From Telmatactis stephensoni (lineage: Eukaryota > Cnidaria > Anthozoa > Actiniaria > Isophelliidae), in assembly GCA_029948255.1 (NCBI GenBank), contig JALIZF010001918.1, positions 1,364,001 to 1,428,000 on the forward strand: DNA of 64,000 bases, read 5' to 3'. How positions within the stretch are numbered: the first letter of the stretch is position 1; each line of letters opens with the position of its first letter. Of the stretch, positions 13,601 through 28,600 are shown in pieces. The notes under the pieces were generated by a model. It saw only the letters and a program-made list of their open reading frames with translations. It made no database searches and had not been told where the DNA came from. The translations under genes were made by a program, and so were the position numbers.

Positions 13601-16600
13601 AATAGCCTGAACTAAGATGTTTGTCCACCAATTAAGCACAGCATTTTCATTAAGATAAGACTTGAAGCAAGCTTGAAAGACCTGTAATGGAACTGACAGT
13701 TGATGAAAAAGTACTTCTGATTGATCCAAATCGCCTTTCATTCTTGAACACTTGTTTGCAAAGATTAAAGCTGTCCTCTATTCAAGAATGTGTAAAAGAT
13801 ACCGATGAAGCGTGTTCCAGACAGTCTGCAAATGAGGCTTACTTTTGTGCATTTTGTCAGGCTTTAATATTATTTCAAAAATAAGTTGACATTTCTAAAA
13901 ATATCATGTAGTTTAATTTATGAATCCTAAGTGTTGGGTTGTGGAGTTGACATGTACTAAAAAACAATTATTCTCTTCGCTGTGAGTAAAATTAATATTG
14001 GTTTTAGGAATATTTACTGGGTCTCAGTAAATATTGTACCGCTATTCACCTGCAGTTCAGGGAAGAATATTAAAGGGTTATTAACGGAGCGCTAATTCAC
14101 CTGCAGTTCAGGGAAGAATATTGTTGAATATTGCTGGGTTGCATGTCGTGTCACAGCGGCCATCTTGGTTGAACTTTAACAAAAGATTTCTCATTAGTGT
14201 CTCTTGTTTGTGTCTCAACATGGCTACCGCCACATTATCTTTTGATTCCCAAAGGAATGGATGAAACCCAGCAATATACCATAGAAAAGTCAACTGCCAA
14301 GAGTGGTATATACATACTACATGATCTGTTATAACAAACCTTAACGTATCTTGATCATTTATTCTTAGGCAGCTAAAATTTTACAAGACAACAACCAGCA
14401 AGCTATCAGTATAAAAACATCAGTACAGACATTATTACAGCCAGACCATACCCTTAAAGATTATACACAAGCTGCTAAATCCCTAGTAAACCTAATAGCA
14501 TTTTGTAAGTACCATGGTTGGGTTACTTGTTGTTAGACTGGCCACACCCTTACACACAAGCTGCTAAATCCCTAGTAAACTTAATAGCATTTTGTAAGTA
14601 CCATGGTTGGGTTACCTGTTGTTAGACACCCTTACACACAAGCTGCTAAATCCCTAGTAAACCTATAATTATATACTACAATCCCAAACTGAATTATTGT
14701 GAAGCAAAAAATTAATGTCCTGCTATTCCCTCTCCCCTTAGGTTCAATGTTACTAGTAAAGGCAGAATTTTACAGCACACTGTGAAAAGTAGCTACATAA
14801 GCTCCATGTGCATTGGGGAAGAGGACATGGGCAGATTGAGGTGGTTTTTTGTGTGAGATTGTAGCATTGTGTAAATGCCATGGCTGGGTTACCTGGGGTT
14901 AGACCACACTCTTATAGTTCAATTCTAAAGTGAATTCTAATGCTCAGGAAAGATTTAAGGAGAATTTAGTATGCACCAGTGTGCAGGTTTTCTTTATTTT
15001 TTATTTTTTGTAATTCTAGCAGAAACAAATAAAACATTGTTCAGAACAAATGATGGATTTAATATTATCAACAATACCAACACAACTATAGCAAGGTATG
15101 TTGTCATTATGGATTTCATATAATTATCATCAATACTAACAAGCATGATACTGTGCTTTCACTGACACAAAGGGAAAATTTATGTTCCTGCATGTAGTGC
15201 TTGTGCTTATAATTGTACATTGTGCTTAAGCTTGCATTGTAGTGAATTACAGTTTCTCAACCAATGAATATTTCACCCTATTGTGCTGACAGCACGTAGA
15301 TTACATGTACTTATTTTGTCTTTGAAGGTATTGGGATGGTTCAATAGTCTGTCAAAACAATGATGAAATAAGCTGTTTTAGTGAAGTCATAAATGTACTC
15401 AAAGAAGCAGTAACTAACAATGGTAATAGTGTTTATTCACATTATGATAGCCTTGTTATGTAGTGGCACAAATAAAGTGGGACTATGATCAAAATTGTTC
15501 AAAATTTGATTTAGCTGAAACTGAAAGAACCTCAGACAGCCATACAATTACTGGTTAATTTGGTTTCTCAAAGTTGCCACTGAGGTCATCTACTCAACTC
15601 ACTTCTTTGCTCCATACATTTCTTTGTATTTAGTTTCTTAAACTGTTTTTAATTCTTTGACACTGAACGTTTGTGCGAAGGAGTTTTCTTAACATTACTT
15701 GTGCTTAGGATTCATGACCTGGCTGGTTTTCATCCATGTAGAACAATTATGTTGAGATATTTCAATTATATAATAATACAATTTAAGAAATGTATGGAGC
15801 TGAATGTTTGGGTTGAAAAAATGATGTCACTTACACCTCTAAAGCTCCATAAAATATAGAACTTTGCTTTGTAATATTAAGAAAATATTTTAACTAGTGA
15901 TTATTAAACCTTTAAGGAACTTAACAATGTATTCTGAATGAGGTTTCAGCTAGTAAATTAAATTTCAAACAATTTTGATTGCAATCCATCTTAAAATGTC
16001 TGTATCAGGCACAGACTTAATTACTGTGCAGTGACAGAGTAGTTTTTCCATGGCATAATCAGGGCAAGAACTTTGCAATGTTTTTATAGACTATATTACT
16101 ATGGCAGTGCCGCACAGCTGTCAAGGCAGCACTGTGCATATGGCTGATACCAAGACTGCTCTATGGCAGTGTTAGTAGTGCTTGTCATTGATGGCCATGT
16201 TGGAATGTTCTGCTACTGCTGCTGCTGATGGTTTGTGTGTTTGTGACATCATTAGTAGTGTTTTGTTGGTGGTAGTTATTATGGTACAACACCTTCACAG
16301 CAGGACTTTGAAATGTAAGATTACACAACATTACACATTGGATGTCCTCAGCCTCAGACAAACTACTTGGAGTTACTTTCAATACTTTCAATGACAGCCC
16401 AGTTGGGATAACCACATTCACAAAATTCTTGTAGTTGACTGAATATCCTAAGAGCATGCAAGTATTACAAGTACTTAATAACTAATTGGATCTTCTTTTT
16501 CAAAGTCTCATCCTGTCTGTATTTACTTACGCCTTGGAGGTTTGGGGTTGTACTCACTGTGAAAAGTACCTTTAATTAGATTTCTACACATTTTTTTCTG

Positions 16601-19600
16601 TTCAATTGTACATGTATTATTTGTTTGTACATAGGTTTTATCTAGATTTTTATATTGCTATTTTATATTGCTGACCACCGGTTGATACCAGCTATCCTTT
16701 TGGTTAGCTGATCGGTTTCATCAGGATAAATATAGTTATTATTACTATTATTCTCCTGGTGTGGTCCCTGAGAGAAGTTTGCTTTATGGCTGTGAGTTGA
16801 TGATTCTGGTGGTAATTGTCACTAGTGGTTATTAGCAGTGGTGGTTTTCTGACTAGTGGTTAAATGTTTGCAAGTTATAGTGAGAAAACTCAACAACAAC
16901 AGCAGCAGCAACAACAACAACAAGAAATGTGAGTATACTGTAATAATATTGTAACTGCTGGATGTTTTTGTTGCTTTTTTTTTACAGATTACAATGTTGA
17001 AGAATTTCTAGCTGAGGATCACAGTAAGCCATTGATTCATCTTCTACACCAACCAACATCACCAGTTATCACCAGTTGTATTATTGGTTTGTTGCATCAG
17101 CTGACTCAGACATCAAGTGGTAGAATAGGACTCATGTCTTCTTGTCAACAACTGCAGCAGTAAGCACTTATTAAAAAACAATTCTATCTCTTTGATATTG
17201 AATGTTCAGCTGTTTTGTAAGTTGTTTTGAGCAATGAAAAATGGCAAAGGCCATTAGAACAGATGTACTACAATGTAAATCAGACTGTCAATAACAAATT
17301 ATTGACAGTTGTGTATTGTTGCCTGACAGTCTAACAATAGTCCAGTTTCTAATTACCAGAGACCACTGAGCTTCCTGACAAAAGGCGCATTTTATACAGG
17401 GAGGCCTTTTGTCAAAGCTCAGCGTTCTCTGGTAATTAGAAACTGAACTATTAGGTGACTGCACAAGTTAAGTAATATAGTTACTAGTTGTTCACTATCT
17501 GGCATCTGTTGGGGCAAAACTAGCCATTCCACCAATATTGCACTCCCTAGACATTAGGAGATTTTTTTCTCGTTCAAGCACTGGGCAACAAAAACTATTA
17601 AGCTGAAGAATAACTGTTGTACAAAGCTAAAGTTATTACTTTCAGAATGTTAAGTAAAGCGACCATATTTAACGTCAATAACTCGTAACAGTAATTCAAC
17701 TGACAAACCTGAGGTCAACGGTGCACTCATTTTACTCCCCTCTCTCCATCAGTGCTCCGTTTTAAGGGTATTTAAAGCTAATTAAAGCTACACGGAAAGG
17801 AAAGAAGTCGAAACAAGGATGTGAAGTCACTGGGGATTGAACTTGGGACCTCTCGCACCGAAGGCCGCGCACTAACCAACTGTGCCATCCTTGCTCCTTA
17901 AATTTGAATTGAATTTGAATTGAATTTGAATTGAATTTGAATTGAATTTGAATTGAATTTGAATTGAATTTGAATTGAATTTGAATTGAATTTGAATTGA
18001 ATTTGAATTGAATTTGAATTGAATTTGAATTGAATTTGAATTGAATTTGAATTGAATTTGAATTGAATTTGAATTGAAAATGAGTTTTAAGCCTCCTTTC
18101 ACTCAATTGCCATACAATTATGTACATTTAGTTTGAAAGTTGCTGAATTTGAAAAAAAAAAAACCCAGGATAACAACTTTGTGTAATTCAAAAGACTGTT
18201 TTAAACAGGCACTGTATCTTAGTAGATCAATTCGTAACTAATAAAAACATAATTTGAGTGTTAAAGGGGTACTTGGATGAAAATCGATAAAAATTTAAAA
18301 TGACTTGAAACTTGGTTCAATGTATCTATATGTGACCAATAGTCACCAAGCAATATATTTTCATCAAATTCCAAAGGTACAGATAAAAAGTTATCACGTA
18401 TTTTAGCATCTACATTGTGTATCTATGACGTCATAAGTACAACCCTATTGTTCTTTTCGATTTTAAACAGAAATTTCTTGGTGATAATATGATTAATGAT
18501 TAAAATGCAGAATTTTTGGGATAGTAGGTTTTATATTTATCTATATTGGTCGTTAATTGACGTCAACTTAGAAATGAACCACTTTCCAATTTTGACCTAT
18601 TTTCATCCAAGTACCCCTTTTATCCAAAACAAAAATTTGAATTGAAAGTTGCACAAGGAGCTAATTAATTTTGGCACTTTTAGCCATTATTGCTTGATAT
18701 TGAAAAATCCTCCTCTTGAACATTAGCTATGGGTATTTTCCTTATTCAGCTCTTTTTCTATTTATGACAGAAACAAAAAACAAGACATACCCAGCTATTT
18801 TATGTCCAGTTACTTGATCCATTGGTTTTATACATTTATTTGCTTAATGTGCAGACGTGTGATGCACATAGCTTGTTTATATTTTTTATAGGATCTTAAA
18901 AGCTTTGCTTGGAATTGTAAATACAGGATCAGCTAGTTCTGTTCTTGCTATGGCAATTATCTCTAACCTGGCCTTTGAACTCAGGTAAGTGATATATCTC
19001 AGGTAGTGGTGGGGACCACATGTACTGAAAAACTATCTAATGCATAGTGACACAATGTAGTAGAAATATCTTCCACATAAACGGCAGTGTTCACATGCTT
19101 GTGCAGGGCCATGTGAATTGAGCTTGTTTGGTGGTGTACATTGATCTCTCTCCTGTCAAAAGCATTTGTCCATGTTTTCCTTCATCATCAAATATTAACT
19201 TGTGAAATGTCTTGTTGTACATGTATGTCAGGGGCAGATCCAGGACTATCTTCAGGCAGAGGGCGTGCACCGTCTTCAGAAGGGGGTTTACTGTTATACA
19301 AATTGGAAACCACAAAGAGGATATTTTGGAAAAATATTGAAATAAAGGACTTAAAGTCGTCTCAGGAGGGGGTGCACACCCCTTGCACCAATCCCCTAGA
19401 TCTGCCCCTGTATGTAGACAATGAAACCTTTCTTCGATTTTAGGTTTGCTGAACAGTTCTGTGGAGTTTTAGGACAAGATTTCCTTAAAATAAGTAAAAA
19501 TATGTTGGTAAGACATAATATCTTGTGATTATTAAAACTAAAAAAAAGATCAAATGATATGAGATAAGACAGCCAAGGTTATAATTTCCATGACCTTTGG

Positions 19601-22600
19601 TCTATCAGTATTTAAATGCCCAAACACTAAGTTATTGCCTGTGAAAGGACTCCCATCAATTCAAAAGGAAAAACTATAAGTGAGAACTATAAGTGTTGTC
19701 TTCATTTGACTTGATAAAATCCAGGTTTCTCCATCTCAGCAAGCAACACTATGCAATGACCTTTTGCTAACCATTTTGTACTTCATCTGACAGTTACGAC
19801 TGTGTAAAGTGTGCACAAAAGGCATGACATCTGATATTACAGTAACATGGTCCATTACCCGCTCTGTGCTGTCTGCCATGGCTAATATGGCTAGAGACAG
19901 AACCATTAGAGAACTCATAGCAACTAATATAGAATGGTGGGATGCATGTCATAGATTTATGGTGAGTGGTTAACACCGCTGGACTATATCCAATTAGGGT
20001 GAGGTACAAGTTTCTTGTGAATTTCCTTCTGAAAAAAATGTCAAAGTTTGCTGAGCCAAAAATCCCTTTTGGGGTATTTTTATTAGCCCTGATTAAAGTA
20101 GTGAATTCGAGCAGCAAGGCTGGTTATTGTCATGGTAGTTTACTTATAGTTACCAGCCTTGTTCCAGGTGGCATTCCCCAACGGCCCCTGTCATTTTAGA
20201 ATGTTAAATACTTTCCCAGTTAGTAAGTTCCCTTCAAAAAAATCAATAAATCAAATAAATAAATAAATAACAGAATAACTCCCCCCCCCCACCCAGTCCA
20301 AAAATGTCCCCATCTTCAAGGTCAAGGGGCTTATTGGTTGTTTACACCACACTTTTCTATGCAAGGTTCCTACCCCTGTACTCCTCACGAAGAAAATGAA
20401 AGACTTGTCAAATATGTGAAACGTTGTCATCTATTTTCCAGGTCCGTTATGGTAAGACAACTGTGATTAGGAAAGATTCTCATGCACATGACACATTGTT
20501 GTCCTTACTTGGTTTGTTGACCAATATTAGCTCACAACCAAATCAAGTTAATGAGGTATTTTACAACATTTGACTAAAATCTTGCAATCTGATTGGCCGA
20601 GAGCCATTGTTAATAAGAGTACTGACAATGGAAAACTATCTTCAATTTGTTATGTACAAATAGAGCTGTAACATTAATTACTCGTGCCCAGGCCTTTAGG
20701 CCGGGAACGAGTTATAAACTGCAAATGTTTTTTTTCCTCTCGTCGTCCACGAGAATGCGGCATTCTTGCGCAATCGGTGACGTGTGCACCCCTGATTGGT
20801 TAAGAACGTAAAAAACAATGCCCTTCATTCATCACCTCCGTAGTGAACGCCAGCGAGGAACTTTAGGAATGCAAGATGGCCGACTACAAAGAAAATAGCT
20901 TTCAGAGACAGGCTCTTCTAGGAATAACACATCGTAAAATGGAGCTTTTAACTCGAGATATACCTAGACACTCATAAGAGCTTCAGAATGGGCTGTTATT
21001 TTGAGCTTCATCTCCAATACTTTGACCAAATATCCAATTCTAATTGGAGTACTTGGAAGGAGGCCCTCGCGATACGAACTATTTCCTATGAGCTGGAAAT
21101 CTACGAATTTCTCATCCTACATGTTGCTAAACGAACATACATAGAAGCAAGTCAATTATATTCCTCATTTAAGCATTCAAAAGATCTTGAGAGGTTTTTG
21201 TACTGAATTTTAATATCGGAGACCATTGCATGGAATTAGGTTCCATTGACCTTGTATTTCGCGTTTGGTCACGTAACGTCTTTTATTCAATATATAAACC
21301 GTCCGAAAAATACACGATTTGTTATTGTGTCAAAAACACCGTTGTAGAAGTTTTTACAGCAAACAATTGAGATACATAGTGAAATAAAAATAATTGCTGG
21401 GAGCGAAGCGAGCAGCAACACTATTCTTGGTGTGGGATTCCTGTGCGATTTATGACGTCACCTTAATATTGATCCACGAACTCGATTTTTGTGGTTACAG
21501 GCTTGGTTACAAGCCGTAACCATAATGTCATCGAGTGTGTAAGCGTACGTGTGCACGTACGTGTGTGTAATTCGGGTTTGCCGAAGTTGACACGAAGTGA
21601 TATATTCGGCAGGCATTCGGAATTGACTCGAGGTTTACTTAGTCAGTTTTAGTCGATTTTAATGACTGAAATATAATTCACTCCAAGAAATATCGTCTTT
21701 TCATTATCCATTATTGCTCTTCTTATATAAATCTCTTCATCTACGTGAACTGTGTCGCACATTTTTCGATAAATATGGCATTTACGACGATTTCCCGAAA
21801 GAGACAGGAAACCCAGCGCTAGTTGTTTGATTTTGTGATGTATTCAGTTAAGAAATATTTGCCATTTGCCATACTCAATAGTTGCGATTATTATATGAAT
21901 ATTTCTGCTTGAGTGAAAGTTTTTGCAAGTTTTTTTGATAAACATTGGGTTTACGAAGACATTCTGAACGAACTGAGAGCACCGATGCAAGCATGGGCAT
22001 TTACTAACCGATTGAGAGCTTGATTACACGGTGAGTTTATACCGCTTTGAATGAAATAATCTTGTGTTATTTTGCCTACACAGCCAGATGTAGTTTTCAG
22101 CGATGTACACAAGCTCTTTTCGATTTACGGGTTTTGCAGATTTCTTTAATGCTTGTTGAGAATTTCGGCGGCCGTTTGGTAGTTTGGATCACGGCGTTCG
22201 TCGATCTCACTGACGATTGTTGGTTTTACGCTACAGCTAGTTAGCATTTTAAAATTCAAAAGTTTCCTATATTTCTTTGCATTCCTGCCATTAATTTCAC
22301 TTTTGATTAGGTTTGAAACCTCGGCGTGTTTACTCTTAGGTTTTAATAAGTCTGGGTGAGTAAACTGGGTTTTATTCCATTACATATTTTTAATATTGAA
22401 ATTAAATTTATCTTTCTTGAATGGAGCCTTTGTGTGTCCTTGGGGATGTCTATATAGTGTTTTGGAAACTTTTGCTACCTCTCGATTGAGGCGCACTGCA
22501 TGACCTTGTTTTAGTTGTTTTAAAATGTGAAATGTCACGGTGATGTCACGCAAGGTGTGCAGAATCCCCATGAAAGCTTGAAATTTGATTTTGTGACAAA

Positions 22601-25600
22601 GAATTTGCATGTGTGTGATTTTGCTTTCATGTTTATTTTTCATGAACTGTATTTTTTTACTTCAAATTAAATTTATTTGAATAATTTCGTAATCTTAGAG
22701 CAAACATAGTTAAACTGTGAAATATAATCAAAGTAATTAATACCAACTAACTAATTGTAAAAAAATTCTTTGTTTTCCATTGTTTAGCTAGTACAATTTC
22801 ACAGATTAAGTGCAATCACTCTATTTCTTTCATGGTTTTAGTCATTACATATATTTCTACAGTTTTGTTATCTTTTCTCTCAACTTGTTGTTTTTGATTA
22901 TTTTACCTGTAACCACATGTCCTCTTAGAGGGCTTTTATTATGTACGGTGGTATGTTCATGGCGAACCTTGACGTCACAGGGATGAATTGGGATTCCTGT
23001 GCGATTCCATTCGAGAGTTTATGTTTCTCGAAGTATAAATAAAAGTCACAAAATGCTAAGTGATATTTTTTCGAGAGGGCAATGTTCTGTTACGGGTTAT
23101 TTTGCGTGTTACTGTTCGAATCGAAGCTCGTCTACGGGCCGAATCAATTCAAGCCAAGATAATAAGTACGAAGTGAGGTCGCGCTGAGAATCTCTGCAAT
23201 ATATTTGGTTACCCTATGAAAGAAAATTTTATACTTTTTATGTGATGGAATTGTATTTATCATTCCTCTGATCTAAAGCGTCAAATACAGTAGACAACGC
23301 GGTATCTTTGACCGTGATGCAACGTACAACTAGCTTTTTAAAATCAGTTAGTTTTATAATCATTGCCATCGCTAGCCGTTTGTGATTGTTTGAAAAATTG
23401 GCTTTACTCAAAGTGCTAAATATTTTGAACTGTGTGTGTCCGACACTGATCCTGGAGAATTATGTTTTGTAGTTCAACATTGAAGGTCAACTATAGCAGT
23501 GTTCGTCACACAACGCACAGGAGATAGACAAGAAACATTTCATATATCAGAGAAAAAGCGGTGTACTTTCGTGAGTTTTAGGGGAACAGTTCTGCTAACG
23601 TGGATACATCAGCTGTTTTCTGCTCGCAGCACTTCACTTTCTATTAGAAATGGCTAGTAATAAAACTGGTATATTCGCGGGGAATATTTTTGCATGTCGG
23701 AGATATACAATACCTATGCATGATAATAGAAGCAATGACAGACAAATTGACTAATCAGATGTTGTTTTAACCGATTCAAAAAAGGTCTTATGTTACGGTT
23801 AACTATCAGTCCCGGAATGGTGAAGAATGCGTGAAACGGCTCGGGGAAGAGGGCTCTCGGGGCACGAGTGAACGCACGTGTGCGTCTAGTTGATTATAAA
23901 CAAGCCAAGTTTTGGGAATAAGTCATTGAAGCAGGTGAAAACCATTATTAATCCTCATATGAACACGGTTTCATTATCATTACAATTCTAAACTGTTTCA
24001 AATCAAAGATAGCAAATTCAGCAAATTTTATGATATTTTGCGACTTTTCTTAATTTTGCGAAAGGTGCAAGTTTGACCAAATTTTGTAGTTCCACAATCC
24101 TGCAATTAATCAGATTTGTATCAGGGAACAAATGGAAATAGCCTACAAAAAGAATCAAGAGAACTTGCATTATTGATGTTTCAATCCTAGGTCCTTTATC
24201 CACCTATTACATGTTTTTACACTGATGCAGCCCAAACCACTCACTAGTTGAATTTCAAATTTATTTTTCTCTGTCACAGAATGACTGTGACTGGTTGATG
24301 ACAACGATTAAAGATCTTCTCGACAGTGATGATGATGATGACATCGTTGAGGTACTTGATTAAACACGGAACCAAAACATTTTTTCATGTCCTGTACTTT
24401 GGGAATCTGTATTAAATATTATTTGGTCATGGGTGGGGGGTAGGATGTAATTCAGGGCAGGGGTGCAATCTTTTTGGCCTGGTGGCACCCTTTTGGCCGG
24501 GGGGGGGGGGGGGGGGGAGTGATGAGTGCTACTTGTGTTTGTATAATTTCATTTATCAGCTCTTTTATTCACATTTTTTTCAGCATTGTGTTTCTTTCCT
24601 GCGCTTCTTGTTATCACATTCCAACGTTTCCTTACAAATAGCGCTGTCTGATGGTTTGTACGTAAAGTTCATCTCTCAGCTTAAGGTACCTATAAAACAG
24701 TTCATTATAACCTATGAAGCACTTGTGTATGATGTCAAAAAGTCTCCACACCGACACAGCATGGAGCGGTCCATTTCATACCGTTTGTTGCAAACTATTC
24801 GTCCAATTGAGCTGATAAGCGGACTGTGGTCGTGGTCCTCTGATTGGCTGTTTGTTTGCTAGGCATAGCGTACCCTATAGGTCAATGCCGGAGCACAAAA
24901 TGTACTGTGTTAATATCCTTTGAATGGCTTTTGTTTAGTGAGTTGTGTTCGCTTGTTTTCAGTCATCAAGACCTGTCGTTGTCAGATACACACTGAAATG
25001 TTTAGCGTTATGTACAAGTACTGATGAGAAAGCCAGGCAAGCTACAGTGGACAATCAAGGTAAATAGAAAAACAAAACAAAACAGCACAAAAACAAAAGA
25101 AAAGAAAACAAACAAAAAACAACGCAACACAAAACACAAAACAACAACACAACACAAAAACACAAACAAAAACTGTGAGGCCAAGGATCAATTTGCACAC
25201 AAGAGTCTAATAATAAACCACTTTCAATACATTAGTCGAGTGGGTCCGTCAAGTGATTACACACAAATCAATCAAAACGAGGGTCTGGTCTAAGAATGGA
25301 GAAATTAGCATTTTATTTCCCCTGAGCTTCGACTTTGCTCCATTGTTTGCTGTCACTCATCCAATATATCGAAAGTGGGCTATTTAACACCTCGTACCAG
25401 TATATCTCCAACCCAACCCAACCCAATTACTTTGTCGTGCCTCGCTCACTCTAATAGTAAGTACAACTGTATCTTGGCAGGTGTTGATGATCTAGTGAAC
25501 TTGTTATCTTCAAAAGATGAGATTGTCTTAGGCAACGCAGCGCTGTGTCTTGGAGACTGTGCTCTAAATGGTAAGGGGACCTTTCATCTAGTAGCTCGTC

Positions 25601-28600
25601 ACTTTTATGGTAGTTTCAGTGTAGATAATTATGAAAACACTTCGAGAAAACAGGTTACAAATCATGGTATACTGGTGATGTTTGGACTGGTTTTCACAAG
25701 CAACAGAAAGAGAAGTAGAAGCGGAAGTGTAAAACAAGACGAGCAGTGCACCACTGTCTGGATATGTCGTTTCGATCTGCTTCTGCTTCAATCACTCGTG
25801 AAAACCAGGCTTAAGGTGGCTCGGCATAATTCAAGCAAGTTTTGGCGAAATTCTAACTCGCTCGCTTCGCATCAATAATGCACCACTGTTATCGTCCTTA
25901 ACACCAAAACTAATTCAATTATTCTAGATTTTGGTGGTGTTTTCGAAATGTTCTTTAATAGCTGCATTTGCTGATGACAGTCGATATTCAAACGACACTA
26001 ATTTTACAAATTCCTCTGCCAAATCTTATTCCTACGTACAATTTCTTTGAAACTTCGTGTATGGGCTTTTTAGGTTCCTAGCAATGTTTTGACGAAGGAA
26101 AAGAAAAATCTGTACACGATATATGATATATAGCTAATTCAATTAACGCTTGTCGCTTGAAAAAAGCCTAAAACTTTGAGAGCAGAATCATGATTTTTTT
26201 TTCACCGTGACAATATTACAATAAGAAACTCACTGTATGCTTGCAAATTCTACAACTTGGACATATATTCCTTAATTTCTTAGATAGCCTACAGCAAAGT
26301 TTGTTGGTAAACAAAATATAGTTGAAAGCCTTAACCCTTTAGGCTTTTCAGCGACAACGTTAATTGAAATAGCTATACATTCCAAAAGGAAAATCGTTCG
26401 AGGCGATTGTAAGGAACGTCGGTCCAAAAAAAAATGACAACAAAAATGTTTACGTACAAACATTGATCACGGTGCAGCAACGGTTCAACCGATTTAAATA
26501 ATATTGACCTGTCAGTATTGCTTACTATTCATGATACTAATGTTCAAAGCTCAACTCCGTAACTTTAAAACTGACTTTGCAAATAAATTTTGACTGAAGG
26601 CATCCAACACGTCCCAAATGACGCATTTTCAAAAATTAACACTTGATTTCTCGATTTTCTCGAAAATTCGTGGAGTAGTTTTTTTTACATTCTAGTGACA
26701 ACAAGTTTGTTGTCATTTTTTGGACCGACGTTGTTACATAAATGGGCTTGAGTGGTTTCCCTTTTGTTTCGTCAAAACACTGCTAAAGACCTAAAAAGTT
26801 TAAAGAATTGCACGTTGGAATGAGATTTGGCAGATGAAATTGGTAGAAATATAGTGTCGTTTTTCGAGTGTCATCGGAACACTAAATATAAAATTGGTGC
26901 ATAATTGCGGAGGCGAAACGAGCAAGCTAAAAATTCGCCAAAACTCGCTTGAATTATCGATGGAGCCACCTTAAACGCACCTTTGAACGAGGCAATTATT
27001 CTTGCAAGGTAGCAAGTTGCAAAATAAATTGCGCGTGTATTATGACTTTTCTGTAACATGTAATGCAAAAAATAAATGCTTTGCAAGTTGCATACAAACA
27101 AACTGCTACTTTTCACAAGGTTGCAAAGCATGTTCGATTTGTGTAACATTTATCCAATGACCTGCAATGCAATCAATTAGCCAATCACAGCGAAGTCACC
27201 ACTGAAATTATAACAGATTGATTTATGATCTATGACAGACCAAGAAGGAGTTGCGCGCTGCTAATTCTATTGTGTTTGTAGGAGATGTCTGTAAACACTT
27301 AGTGGACACAGATATAGTACAGACATTACTAAAACACGCTACAAATGACCATCTAAAGCACGATGTCAAAAGAAATGCTGTATTGTGTCTAGCAAGACTA
27401 GCTAATGGAGATCAAAGGTAAACATTAACAACTTTTACGCAAATCGGTAATTTTACGTGATTGGTTAGTGCTGCGATGACGTCAGAACACATCAACAAGA
27501 ACACAGGCTGTTTTTACTACGTATGTGTTTTAGTGACGTTAGGTAATACAAATTCTTTTGTTTTCTTTTGATTATTACACTTTATTAACGATTTATTGTT
27601 ATCAGTTTATGGTTTTTTAAAATACTAAAGTATTTTAGGGCTCGTTCACATGAGAGAAGGTTGCCCCTATGTAGTAAGGATAACTCTTTTTAGACAAGAC
27701 GCAAAACTGGAGAAGTCGATCGCAAAAAGTGCAGAAGGCATTTTGGGGTAGAGGCTGGTAACATAACTATTCTAAACTAATTTTTCATGCTGAATGCGAA
27801 TATGACTGTTACCAAGATGTATTCTGTAATCTTATAGTGTAAATGACGTATTTTGTGAATTGCTACAGTCATTTTATACTAACGGCTTTTTCATGTAATT
27901 CCAAAAGTTCCCAAACTTAAAAACAATTACCATGGCTGGAAAGAACATATCAAAATCAGTAAAACTGTGAAGTTTGAAGGATATCAGTTGAAAAGTCAAG
28001 GAGATACGAATTTTCAAAAAACGAAATTTTGTATGAAAACACTTACAGTTATGCAAGAGATACAAACAAATTTCGATTTTTGAAAATTCGTATCTCCTTG
28101 ACTTTTCAACTGATATCCTTCAAACTTCACAGTTTTACTGATTTTGATATGTTCTTTCCAGCTATGGTAATTGTTTTTAAGTTTGGGAACTTTTGGAATT
28201 ACATGAAAAAGCCGTTAGTATAAAATGACTGTAGCAATTCACAAAATACGTCATTTACACTATAAGATTGCAGAATACGTCTTGGTAACAGTCATATTCG
28301 CATTCAGCATGAAAAATCAGTTTAGAATAGTTATGTTACCAGCCTCTAACCCAGAATGCCTTCAGGTATCTGATTTTTCGAAAATGCGCCTTGTCTATTT
28401 GTTTTCTTTTCCCTAGTAGACACAAAACAAAAGTGTTATCCCTATACTACACATAGGGGCACCTTCCCTCATATTTCATGCTTCCACAAGTTTCAATCTT
28501 TGTAGTAAGGACAGGTTTGTTTTGTTTTACAACATTTGTCATCTCTGTAAACATGATTTCCAGGGACTCTTGAGATGGATTATGTTTGTAGACTTGGCTC

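Noticed and set aside
13535..13884. Opposed 65-68 codon frames as an extra exon
   Set aside because: Neither fits TTC12 phase or homology, and the exons on either side join in phase without them.
17762..18127. Minus-strand open frame of repetitive residues (FKFNSNSIQIQ)
   Set aside because: It is the translation of the 11-bp minisatellite running into a tRNA-derived SINE; not a gene.
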